NCBI RefSeq assembly: GCF_032884065.1
Contig: NW_027062660.1
Location: forward strand, 1 to 64,000
Reading direction: 5' to 3'
DNA from: Artemia franciscana
Taxonomy: Eukaryota; Arthropoda; Branchiopoda; Anostraca; Artemiidae
DNA: 64,000 nt
Below, in pieces: positions 1 through 13,194 of this stretch. Under the pieces are notes generated by a model. It made no database searches. It was not told the origin of the DNA and was given only the letters and a program-made list of their open reading frames with translations. The position numbers and the translations under genes are program-made. The stretch's first letter is position 1. Each line of letters starts with the position of its first letter.

Positions 1-50
1 CACACAAACATGACGTCAGTCAACACACAAACAAACAACTTATTTTTATA
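1..50 (-). mobile_element. 5' terminal fragment of a minus-strand Helitron, cut by the window edge
   Basis: Read on the minus strand this is the family 5' end (TATAAAAATAAGTTGT followed by TGTTTG and a TGACGTC motif). It lies a few bases from the 3' terminus of the next element at 57, so two Helitrons sit head to tail. Confidence 0.6.
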
Positions 51-56
51 TTTATA

Positions 57-1323
57 CTAGCTGTTGGGGGGGCGCTTCGCGCCACCCCAACACCTAGTTG
101 GTGGGGGCGCTTCGTGCCCCCCCCAAGCCCCCCCGCGCGCGTAAGTCGTTACGCGCCATAATAGTTACGCGCCATTGTAGTTGTGTCCCTATGTCCCACC
201 TGTGAATATAGATATATATATATATATATATGGTTTTAACTACGTAAAACTTGCGAATATACAACATTCTTTGCTGTCCCATTGTCTTTGCATATAAATA
301 GATTGTCAGGTTTACCGACTCTTGAACATGCAACATATAATGGTCCATGGGAAAACAATCTGTATTCAGATCTATACCTCATGATTCTAATGATTGCCCT
401 TGAGCTTTGTTGATGGTGATTGCTAATCGACCATTCCCTGTCCCGGTGTCCCGGTCGTCATTTACATCCCCCTGTTTCCCCCGGTGTCCCCGTTGTAGTT
501 GTGTCCCTGTGTCCCGGTCGTCATTTATATTCCCTGTGTCCCGGGTCCCGGTCATCATTTGTATCCCGGTGTCCCGGTCTGTATATACATTCGTTTTTTA
601 GTTTTGTTTTTCTCCTTTATTTTTTTCTTTTTTTTTCTTTTTTAGCTTATTTAGATTTTTAGATTTTTTAGTTTTTTTTATTAGTTTTTAGTTTTTATTT
701 CTTTTTAGTTTTTTTGTCCCGGTCGTCATTTATATCCCCCTGTTTCCCCCGGTGTCCCCGTTGTAGTTGTGTCCCTGTGTCCCGGTCGTTATTTATATTC
801 CCTGTGTCCCGGTCGTCATTTGTATCCCGGTGTACATGTCCTGGTCGCTTTCTCTTTGAGTGTCGTCATTTATTAGTTTTTTCCTTTTTTTTTTAGTTTT
901 TTATTGGTTTTTACCTTTATTTTAGCTTATTTTTCAGTTTTTTTCCTTTTTTTTAGTTTTTTTTTATTTTTTATTTTTTTTATTTTTTATTTTTTTTAGT
1001 TTTTTACCTTTTTTTAGTTTTTTTAGTTTTTTTAGTTTTTTAGCTTTTTTACTTTTTTTATTAGTTTTTAGTTTTTTTTTGTAGTTTTTGCCTTTTTTTA
1101 GTTTTTTCACTTTTTTTTTTTAGTTTTTTATTGGTTTTTACCTTTATAGTTTTTTTAGTTTTTTAGCTTTTTTATTTTTTTTATTAGTTTTTAGTTTTTT
1201 TTGTAGTTTTTGCCTTTTTTTAGTTTTTTCAGTTTTGACGTCACCTAATCCAGTTTTTTCAGGTGACGTCACCTGACACATCCATCCATCCATCCACAGA
1301 CAACTTATTTTTATATATATAGA
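57..1323 (-). mobile_element. Non-autonomous Helitron, subfamily A
   Basis: The 3' terminus is CTAG at 57-60, next to a GC-rich hairpin (GGGGGCGCTTCGCGCCACCCC-like). The 5' dinucleotide TC (GA on the plus strand) is at 1322-1323. Between them, in element order from the 5' end, are a TGACGTCACC pair, long T-rich tracts (purine on the element strand), two blocks of GACCGGGACAC minisatellite, and a decayed copy of the last helicase codons (about 233-436). A CTRR 3' end with a subterminal hairpin, inserted between A and T, is the known Helitron signature. No autonomous protein is encoded. Copies of the same subfamily are at 20,061, 48,288 and 59,945. Confidence 0.8.
880..1240 (-). repeat. ACTAAAAA-type purine tract (T-rich on plus strand)
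   Basis: Imperfect short tandem repetition of A(C/A)TAAAAA with GGTAAAAAC and GGCAAAAAC variants on the element strand. The same tract lies in the same relative place in most non-autonomous Helitrons here. Open frames rich in Phe, Leu and Ser, or in Lys, are by-products of it. Confidence 0.8.
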
Positions 1324-1328
1324 TAAGA

Positions 1329-2258
1329 CTAGCTGTTGGGGTGGCGCTTCGTCCCCCCCGCACGCATAAGTCGCTATGCGCCGAATTAGTTACGCGCCAT
1401 TGTAGTTGTGTCCCTGTGTCCCACGTGTGAATAGATATTTATATGTTTTTAACTACGTAAAACTTGCAAATATACAACATTCTTCGCTGTCCCATTGTCT
1501 GTGCATATAAATAGATTGTCAGGTTTACTGACTCTTGAACATGCAACATCTAATTGTCCATGAGAAAAACAATCCGTATTTAGATCTATACCTCATTATT
1601 CTAATGATTGCCCTTGAGCTTTGTTGATGGTGATTGCCAATCGAACATTCCCTGTGGCCCCGTCGTCATTTATATATCTCTCTGTGCCCCCCGGCGCCCC
1701 CGTTGTAGTTGTGTCCCTGTGTCCCGGTCGTCGTTTATATTCCCTCTGTCCCGGTCGTCATTTGTGTCCTGGTGTCCCAGTCTGTAATTTTCTCTTTGAG
1801 TGTCCCGGTCGTCATTTATATTCCCTGTGTCCCGGTGTCCTGGTCGTCATTTGTGTCTCGGTGTCCCGATCTGTAATTTCTCTTCGAACATTCCCTGTGT
1901 CCCGGTCGTCATTTATATATCCCCCCTGTGTCCCCGGCGTCTCCGCTGTAGTTGTGTCCCTGTGTCCCGGTCGTCATTTATATTCCCTGTGTTCCAGTCG
2001 TGATTTGTGTCCCGGTGTCCCAGCCTGTAATTTCTCTTTGAGTTTCCCGGTCGTCATTTATAGTCCCGGTGGTCATTTGTGTCCCGGTGTCCCGGTCTGT
2101 AATTTCATCAGTTGACAAACATGACGTCAGTCGACAAACAACTTCATGACAACATACAGCTCAATCCTTATAATGACGTCAGTCGACAAACATGACGTCA
2201 GTCAACACGCAAACATGACGTCAGTCGACAGACACACAAACAAACAACTTATTTTTAT
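1329..2258 (-). mobile_element. Non-autonomous Helitron without a purine tract
   Basis: CTAG at 1329-1332 follows the previous element's 5' end by only five bases. The element holds the terminal hairpin, a helicase C-terminal remnant (about 1450-1645), a long GTGTCCCGG-type minisatellite, several TGACGTC motifs and a shortened 5' end at 2243-2258. Confidence 0.75.
1640..2115 (-). repeat. GACCGGGACAC minisatellite
   Basis: Tandem array of GACCGGGACAC(A/C)GGG blocks alternating with AATATAAATGAC and CAAAGAGAAATTACAGACTGG blocks. The higher-order period is about 80-90 bp. It lies between the 5' zone and the helicase remnant of the surrounding Helitron. Confidence 0.8.
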
Positions 2259-2259
2259 A

Positions 2260-2936
<677 letters not shown>

Positions 2937-2937
2937 A

Positions 2938-3940
<1,003 letters not shown>

Positions 3941-4104
3941 TATAGATATAGCTTCTTTTTTAGTTTTTCTTTTTTTTTTAGTTTTGCTGCTTTTTTAGTA
4001 TTTTTAGCTTTTTTTTTGTTTTTAGTTTTTTACCTTTTTATGGCACTTGGTATTAACCAAGTGACATATAGCAATCGCAAGTTCTGTTGGTCTGTCGGTC
4101 AATG
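3941..4104. other. T-rich tract and unassigned sequence
   Basis: 3953-4040 is T-rich of the TTTTTAGT type. 4040-4104 contains an unassigned segment with a short palindrome (CTTGGTATTAACCAAG). No gene is visible. Confidence 0.5.
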
Positions 4105-4786
4105 TTCATTCTGACATTGACAGTTTGAAAAATCTTCACGTGCCAAGCATGCTAAAGCTCAACAATTTATAATAAACCTCAAAATTTTAAGTATCTGTTT
4201 TTAAGGTTTTCGAATTACTTTAATCTATTGTCAAACTATTTTGAAATATTTATGCAATTCCCAGTTTTTACATTTTTAGTTTCAGTTTTCTTTTTCTTCT
4301 TTATTTTTCAGACGTAAATACGTATCGCCGAACCTTTGTTTTTTTTTAACTAAAATCTGGTAGGCATTGATGACCTTATCCAAGTCAAAATCCCAAACCC
4401 AGTATTCATCGCTATCATTTTCAGTTTTGATACGTTTTGACTCTCGCTGTCCAGGTTGATCTTCATCTAACTGCGCGGTTTTGCGTTCTTTAGCCGCAAA
4501 CCTTTTGGCATTAACTCTTTCAGCAGCTTCCTCGGCTGTTTCTTCTGCCATTGTACGATTTGGTAACATTCTATCTTTTTCAATGTTTTTCAATTTGTTA
4601 ATGTTCATTCTAACATTGACAGTTTTAAAAATCTTCACGTGCCAAGCTTCATAAACCTCAACATTTTAAGTATCTGTTTTAAGGTTTTTGAATTACTTTA
4701 ATCTATTGTCAAAATATTTCGAAATATTTATTCAATTCCCAGTTTTTAGATTTTAGTTTGTTTTCTTTTTCTTCTTTATTTTTCAG
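4105..4786. repeat. ~500-bp tandem duplication with two repeat arms
   Basis: Positions 4105-4312 and 4603-4786 are diverged direct repeats. Both run from GTTCATTCT(G/A)ACATTGACAG through CTTCACGTGCCAAGC to CTTCTTTATTTTTCAGAC. They flank the small coding region at 4282-4638. Confidence 0.75.
4282..4638 (-). CDS. Small Helitron-associated protein with acidic/aromatic C-terminal domain (118 aa)
   Basis: Intact frame. Residues ~30-50 resemble the start of the Helitron ORF (AEEAAERVNAKR). A charged linker follows (ERKTAQLDEDQPGQRES). The C-terminal part has an acidic patch with Trp and Phe (DSDEYWVWDFDLDKV), then INAYQILVKK and a Lys/Glu-rich tail. The same C-terminal module recurs at 8,800-9,134, 58,995-59,321 and 63,580-63,984, while the Lys/Arg/Glu repeat between the two parts varies from none to two units. 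Here that repeat is absent and the first ~28 residues are unique, read from the duplicated flank. Function is unknown. The charge pattern suggests a nuclear or nucleic-acid-associated role, which is inference only. Confidence 0.55.
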   Translation of the reverse strand: MKIFKTVNVRMNINKLKNIEKDRMLPNRTMAEETAEEAAERVNAKRFAAKERKTAQLDEDQPGQRESKRIKTENDSDEYWVWDFDLDKVINAYQILVKKKQRFGDTYLRLKNKEEKEN

Positions 4787-4824
4787 ACACCATATGCAAA
4801 CCCTCAACACAAAAATACATACAA

Positions 4825-4827
<3 letters not shown>

Positions 4828-4918
<91 letters not shown>
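4828..4918. repeat. (TA)n microsatellite between divergent Helitron 5' ends
   Basis: TA array with a minus-strand 5' end (ACAACTTATA) on its left and a plus-strand 5' end (TCTATATATATAAAAATAAG) on its right. Confidence 0.9.
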
Positions 4919-4921
<3 letters not shown>

Positions 4922-5029
4922 ATATATATAAAAATAAGTTGTCTGTTTGTGGATCTGTGGATCTGTGGATCAGGTGACGTCATGTTTGTCCGCATATGAC
5001 GTCTGAATTATTTCACACTAATACAAAAG

Positions 5030-5800
5030 AAGAAAAAAACTAAAAAAGGTAAAAACTACAAAAAAAACTAAAAAGAAAAAAAAACTAAAAAAGCTAAAAA
5101 ACTAAAAAAAACTAAAAAAAGAAAAATCTAATAACTAAAAAAAAACTGAAAAAAAAAGGCAAAAACTACAAAAAAAATAAAAACTAATAAAAAAACTAAA
5201 AAAGCTAAAAAACTAAAAAAACTAAAAAAAACTAAAAAAAGGTAAAAAACTAAAAAAAACTAAAAACTAAAAAAGAAAAAAACTAAAAAAAGGAAAAAAA
5301 CTGAAAAATAAAAGAGAAAAAGAAAACTAAAAAAATATGAATAAATATATATAAAAATAAGTTGTTTTTGGGTTATGTCTGTCTGTCTGTCTGTCGAGTG
5401 ACGTCGTGTTTGTCCGCATATGACGTCTGAATTATTTCACACTAATACAAAAGAAGAAAAAAAACTAAAAAAGGTAAAAACTACAAAAAAAACTAAAAAG
5501 AAAAAAAATTAAAAAAGCTAAAAAACTAAAAAAAAACTAAAAAAGGTAAAAAACTAAAAACTAAAAAAAACTGAAAAAAACTAAAAAAACGCAAAAACTA
5601 AAAAAAACAACTAAAAACTAATAAAAAAACTAAAAAAGCTAAAAAACTAAAAAAACTAAAAAAACTAAAAAAAGGTAAAAAACAAAAAAAAAACTAAAAA
5701 CTAAAAAAGAAAAAAAACTAAAAAAAAGGAAAAAACTGAAAAATAAGAGAAAAAGAAAACTAAAAAAATATTAATAAATATAAAAAATATAAATATAAAT
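5030..5800 (+). repeat. Purine tract, two tandem blocks
   Basis: ACTAAAAA/GGTAAAAAC/GGCAAAAAC repetition at 5030-5338 and 5455-5770, separated by a second copy of the Helitron 5' zone. Almost no C or T other than single CT steps. Confidence 0.85.
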
Positions 5801-5837
5801 ATAATATAAATTAGCAATCAACAAAGCACCGAGACAC

Positions 5838-6370
5838 AAATGACGACCGGGACACAAGGAGTATAAATGACGACCAGGACATAAGTAAAAAAAAAAACTA
5901 AAAAAACTAAAAAAATGGTAAAAACTACAAAAAAACTAAAAACTAATAAAAAAACTAAAAAATCTAAAAATCTAAATAAACTAAAAAAGAAAAAAAAGAA
6001 AAAATGAAAAAAATAAAGGAGAAAAACAAAACTAAAAAACGAATGTATATACAGACCGGGACACCGGGACACAAATGACGACCGGGACACAGGGAATATA
6101 AATGACGACCGGGACACAGGGACACAACTACAATGGGGACGCCGGGGGGCACAGGGGGATATAAATGACGACCGGGACACCGGGACACAAGGAATATAAA
6201 TGACGCCCGGGACACTCAAAGAGAAATCACAGACTGGAACACCGGGAAACAAATGACGACCGGGACACAGGGAATATAAATGACGACCGGGACACAGGGA
6301 CATAACTACAAAGGGGACGCCGGGGTGCACAGGAGGATATATAAATGACGATGGCGACTCAGGGAATGGT
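5838..6370 (+). repeat. GACCGGGACAC minisatellite
   Basis: Higher-order array: GACCGGGACACAGGGA, ATATAAATGACGACC, GGGACACAACTACAA(T/C)GGGGACGCCGGGG, and a TCAAAGAGAAATCACAGACTGG spacer. It ends at the start of the helicase remnant (TTAGCAATCACCATCAACAA). Confidence 0.85.
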
Positions 6371-6565
6371 CGATTAGCAATCACCATCAACAAAGCTCAA
6401 GGGCAATCATTAGAATCATGAGGTATAGATCTGAATACGGATTGTTTTCCCATGGATCATTATATGTTGCATGTTCAAGAGTCGGTAAACCTGAAAATCT
6501 ATTTATATGCACAGACAATGGGACAGCAAAGAATGTTGTATATTCGCAAGTTTTACGTAGTTAAA

Positions 6566-6710
<145 letters not shown>

Positions 6711-6864
6711 ATATTCACAGGTGGGACATAGGGACACAACTACAATGGCGCGTAACTAATATGACGCGTAACGACTTACGCGCGCGGGGGGGCTTGGGGG
6801 GGGGGCGCGAAGCGCCCCCACCAACTAGGTGTTGGGGTGGCGCGAAACGCCACCCCAACAGCTA

Positions 6865-7272
<408 letters not shown>

Positions 7273-7275
7273 ATA

Positions 7276-9305
<2,030 letters not shown>

Positions 9306-9393
9306 TATCTATCTATCTATATATATAAAAATATGTTGTCTGTTGTGTCGAGTGACGTCATGTCATCAGGTCGTCATGTCGTCATTATGACGA

Positions 9394-9416
9394 CGACGTC
9401 ATTAAAGGTATTTAAG
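9394..9416 (+). promoter_or_regulatory. ACGTCA motif plus TATA-like box of the Helitron ORF
   Basis: GACGTCATT at about 9394-9403 is followed within ~10 bp by TATTTAAG (9409-9416), some 35 bp before the ATG at 9450. The same pair occurs before the ATG at 58,995, 57,364 (minus), 9,134 (minus) and 63,580. Together with extra TGACGTCA copies upstream this looks like a conserved promoter with CRE/ATF-type sites (inference). Confidence 0.5.
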
Positions 9417-9449
9417 ACATACGTTCACGGAAAAAAATTTTATTGTAAA

Positions 9450-10737
9450 ATGACTGAAGAACCTACAATGTCAACAGCCGAGGAAGCTGCTCAAAGAGTC
9501 TATGCCAAAAAACTTGCTGATGATAGAGAAAGTAAGAAAAGAAAGCGTGCCGAGGAATCACAAGAGCAACGCGAAACCAGACTTGCTGCTAAAAGAGAAA
9601 GTAAAAAACAAAGGCGTGCCGAGGAATCACAAGAACAGCAAGAAAACAGGCTTGCGGCTGATAGAGAAAGTAAGAACAGAAAGCGTGCTGAGGAATCACA
9701 AGAGCACGCGAAACCAGACGTGCTGCTAAAAGAGAAAGTGAAAAAAGAAGGCGTGCCGAGGAATCACAAGAACAGCAAGAAAACAGGCTTGCGGCTGATA
9801 GAAAAAGTAAGAAAAGAAAGCGTGCCGAGGAATCACAAGAGTATTCTGAAAATTATCGCCTGGTATTCAGGTACAGCCCAGTCGATGATTATAGCTTGAG
9901 TAGATGTGTTCAAATCGGGACTATGTCTAAAATTTGTCCCTATTGTAAGGCCTTGAAATTCAATGGTGAAACAATGGGAATGTGTTGCGCCTCAGGAAAA
10001 GTTAAACGTCCTCTATTGGCTGCACCACCAGAGCCATTGAAGACTTTGCTTACTGGAACTACGTCAGAATCTAAGCGTTTTTTATCACAGATCAGAAAAT
10101 ATAACTCATGTTTCCAAATGACGTCGTTTGGTACCCAAATCGAAAATCCAGATCAATTTATTCCTAATTTCAAAGTAAAAGGGCAAATTTATCATAGAGC
10201 AGGGTCCCTTCTACCATTCTCAGGCGAGAATCATAAATTTTTACAATTGTACTTCATCAGTGATAGAAATTCTGAATTGAATGCACGTTGCGAAATTTCT
10301 CCCAATGTTGAAAGATTAATCGTTTCCCAATTGCAACATCCTTTCCACGAAAATAATAATTTAGTGCGTCTGTTCAAAACAGCCATCGATTTGATGCCTA
10401 CTGACACGCATAAAATTGTTATTTCTGCTGACAAAACGCCTCCTGGCCAACATGTGCGCAGATACAATGCTCCAACTATCGACGAAGTGGCAATCGTTAT
10501 GGTCGGTGATCCGTTTTTACCTCGAGATATTATTCTTCATAAGCGAAACGCTCAGTTGGTAAGAATTGCTGAAACTCATCGATGCTACGATGCCCTACAA
10601 TATCCTATCATTTTTTGGGATGGAGCCGGCGGCTACCACTTTAATATTAAATTGATGAATCCAGCCACTAACAAAGAAATGAATAAGAAATGCAGTGCAA
10701 TGTATTATTATTCCTAAAGACTAATGATTCGGCAGGA
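9450..10737 (+). pseudogene. Helitron RepHel ORF, N-terminal part (broken)
   Basis: Starts MTEEPTMSTAEEAAQRVYAK, followed by about five tandem ~23-residue units of the type ADRESKKRKRAEESQEQQEN, a strongly charged coding minisatellite. One base is lost in the third unit (GAGCACGCG against GAGCAACGC), so the frame changes near 9703. The correct frame resumes as SRCVQIGTMSKICPYCKALK with a Cys-x2-Cys and a Cys-Cys pair (MGMCCASGKV), probably a zinc-binding N-terminal motif. The Helitron-like N domain then runs to the codons for Met-Tyr-Tyr-Tyr-Ser and a stop at 10,715. The LINE begins some 20 bp later and the protein continues at 16,628. Confidence 0.85.
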
Positions 10738-11083
10738 TGAATTCGGCTAATGATGCAGGATCTTTTTTGGCGCCAAATTTAAAAATTGAAAAGACGTGTT
10801 AATATTAACTGGGGTAATCTGAAGTCTTCTGGCATTACCAACAACGCTTTAAGCAGCCCGAAGTACTGGCCTACCAGTGGGTAAAGGCAGGCATACTTAG
10901 CAGCCCCTACCCCTGGGGTGTAAGAGGGGACTCATCAGGTGAGACCTATGCTAATTTTAACTTGCTCCTGCTTTGTTATTTGAAATTTGCTGCTAGATTG
11001 TGAATCATATCCTGCCTTATACCCAGCCTGCCATATACTACTGCTTACTCTGTACCTGTCTTGTTGTTCACATTAAGTAAGTA

Positions 11084-12019
11084 ATGAAAGGTCAAATCAA
11101 GCCACCCCGTGAACTTAGGTCAGACAGCTCACTCCAATTCTCTGGATCAGAATCTGTCTCAGAGCAAATACTCATGCTGACTAGCCACATGAATAATATA
11201 AAAATTAAACACAAAATGTTAGCAGATTCACTGCATCCTGACAGCCTTAAATCTTCAGTGAAAGGGTTACTTGATGACCTCATATTGGCCAAGATCTCTA
11301 CCCAGGTAGATGAGGCTGTGACCAAAATGAAAGAGGAACAGGCATTCATTCAACATGATGCCACTATTTCTTCAGATAAGCTGGATGCAATCAAGCAGGA
11401 TGTGTATGCTGGCCTCAGTCTAGATCTTAGTAGTCTAGTTGATAAGACCCTTGAAAGCTATGATAAACGCATATCTTCAATTGAATCTTCTTTGACTACT
11501 CTAGGGTCATCAATGAAAGACCTTGAGAGCTCTTTCAAGCCTATCCAGTCTAACCTGGCAAGATTAAATGATCGTTTTGAACAGCAGGCTTTGAGCAACC
11601 AAATTATTGTCTTTGGGGTGAAAGAAGATGCCCCCATTGAAAACACTGAAAGTCAGTTCATGTCACTATGTGCTGTGAAATTTCCTGGCATACCAATTAC
11701 CCAGTCTGATGTTGTATCAGCCAAAAGAATTGGCAAACCATCTGCCAAACCCAGACCCATAGTTGTAGAATTTTGTAATTTACGAATTCACCAACTGCTT
11801 CTCAGACAAAAGAAGGATTTGAAAGGATCTGGGACACTATTTTCTGAGATGCTTACAAAACCACGCTTACAGCTTCTTTCATATGCCAAGTCAAAGCTTG
11901 GTTTACGTAATGTTTGGTCCAGTAAAGGTGATATCCTGTATAAAACTCAGTCTGGAAGAGTAGTTAAGTTCAGTGATCAGGATGAAATTGATTTGTGTGC
12001 TGCAAATGCAGAGAATTAA
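11084..12019 (+). CDS. LINE ORF1 protein (311 aa), coiled coil plus RRM-like region
   Basis: Intact frame. Residues ~20-175 are rich in Lys, Glu, Asp, Leu and Ser with heptad-like spacing (TLESYDKRISSIESSLTTLG), typical of an ORF1 coiled coil. Residues ~178-300 begin SNQIIVFGVKED and contain VSAKRIGKPSAKPRPIVVEF, LRQKKDLKGSG and RNVWSSKGDILYKTQSGRVV, matching the RNA-binding domain and C-terminal region of invertebrate LINE ORF1 proteins. Its expected role is RNA binding and nucleic-acid chaperoning in the retrotransposition particle. No Cys-rich knuckle is seen. ORF2 starts ~1.2 kb downstream. Confidence 0.85.
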   Translation: MKGQIKPPRELRSDSSLQFSGSESVSEQILMLTSHMNNIKIKHKMLADSLHPDSLKSSVKGLLDDLILAKISTQVDEAVTKMKEEQAFIQHDATISSDKLDAIKQDVYAGLSLDLSSLVDKTLESYDKRISSIESSLTTLGSSMKDLESSFKPIQSNLARLNDRFEQQALSNQIIVFGVKEDAPIENTESQFMSLCAVKFPGIPITQSDVVSAKRIGKPSAKPRPIVVEFCNLRIHQLLLRQKKDLKGSGTLFSEMLTKPRLQLLSYAKSKLGLRNVWSSKGDILYKTQSGRVVKFSDQDEIDLCAANAEN

Positions 12020-12109
12020 AGTGATGGATTTTAGTTCACTTTGTTATAATGTGTTGAATTGTTTTTGTATGAATTTATTTTATGTTCTTACATTTTTCCT
12101 CTTTCACTC

Positions 12110-13194
12110 TTCACTGTCTTCACATAATTCTGACTTGTGCTATATTATGCTTTGGGGCAATACCTTGGATGATATGTCCCTTCCCACTAATATTGCTCTA
12201 TGTTTGTTTGTGATTCTACCACCTTCATGTAGTTTGCTTTCTGTTTTACTCTGTCATGTCAGCATACTTATAGCTCACATAATTTTAACTGGTTACACAT
12301 TATATTTTGTGCCACTCCTTTAATTAATATGTGCCTTTCCATTGATTTTTCATTATGTTTGTTTGTGATCCTATCACCATCATGTTGCATGGCTTCTAGA
12401 ACGTTCTTGTTATGTCTGCACACTTGCAGCTCATCGAGTTTTGACTGGTCCCATATTATATTTTGGGCCAATATTATGATTAATATATGCCATCCTACTG
12501 AATTTTTTTTTATTTTTGTTTTTGACTTTCTCACCTTCATGTAGGCCAATTTCTATCATATTTTTGTCATGTCAGCATAATTGCAGCTCTTATAATCTTG
12601 ACTGGCTCCACATTATACTTTTGGCCAATACTTTGACAAATATATGCCATCCCACTATTATTTCCTTATTTATGTTTGTGATCACATCACCTTCATTTTG
12701 CCTTAATTCTACCATATCTTTGTTCTGTGTGTTCACATGCAGATCACATAATTTTGATTGCTCAAATCTATTTTGGTCTTATACTTTGAACATTGTGTGT
12801 CTTACCATTGATATTTATTTATATTTGTTTGTGTTCCTATCACCTTCATGTATGCTATTTTCTATCACACTTTTGTCATGTCAGCACACTTACAGCTCAC
12901 ATAAATTTTACTGGTCCCATATTGTAAATTTAGCCTATTCTTCAAATATTATTAGCCATCCTACTAATGTCTCTTTATATTTGTTTGAGATCCTATTGCC
13001 TTTACGTAGCCTGATTTCTGTCATTGTTTGTCATGCCTTAACACTCGCAGCTCATCTTTTCCTGTTTGGTGCCACATTATTTGACCCTTTTCTTTGGTTA
13101 ATATTTGCCATCCCACTGATATTTCTTTTCTTTGTTTATGATTCCATTACCTTCAAGTGTACTATGGATAGTGTGTCATTTGTGAAGGTTTTAT
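12110..13194 (+). repeat. ~155-bp tandem repeats between LINE ORF1 and ORF2
   Basis: About seven diverged units, marked by CACCTTCATGTAG-like words near 12,211, 12,376, 12,533, 12,690, 12,841, 12,999 and 13,150 (spacing ~151-165). Each unit also has TTTTGTCATGTCAGCA, CAGCTCATAT, TTTTGACTGG, CCATATTATA and ATATATGCCATCCCACT. From 12,516 to 13,202 the units stay open in one frame (228 codons, ~52-residue repeats rich in Ser, Cys, Ile and Phe). That frame ends in ATGTCTGA, where the ATG is the ORF2 start. It may be an expressed hydrophobic repeat protein or a non-coding spacer with chance openness; I favour the spacer. Confidence 0.8.

Noticed and set aside
1621..2115. Open frames rich in CPGRHLYSLCPG, VPVSRSSFI and similar
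   Set aside because: These read the GTGTCCCGG minisatellite, which stays open because its unit length is often a multiple of three; they occur antisense to the Helitron and are not a protein family.
10800..11080. Possible coding start upstream of LINE ORF1
   Set aside because: No open frame in phase; treated as 5' UTR.
12268..12549. Minus-strand frame in the LINE inter-ORF repeats
   Set aside because: Antisense to the tandem repeat; not continued in neighbouring units.
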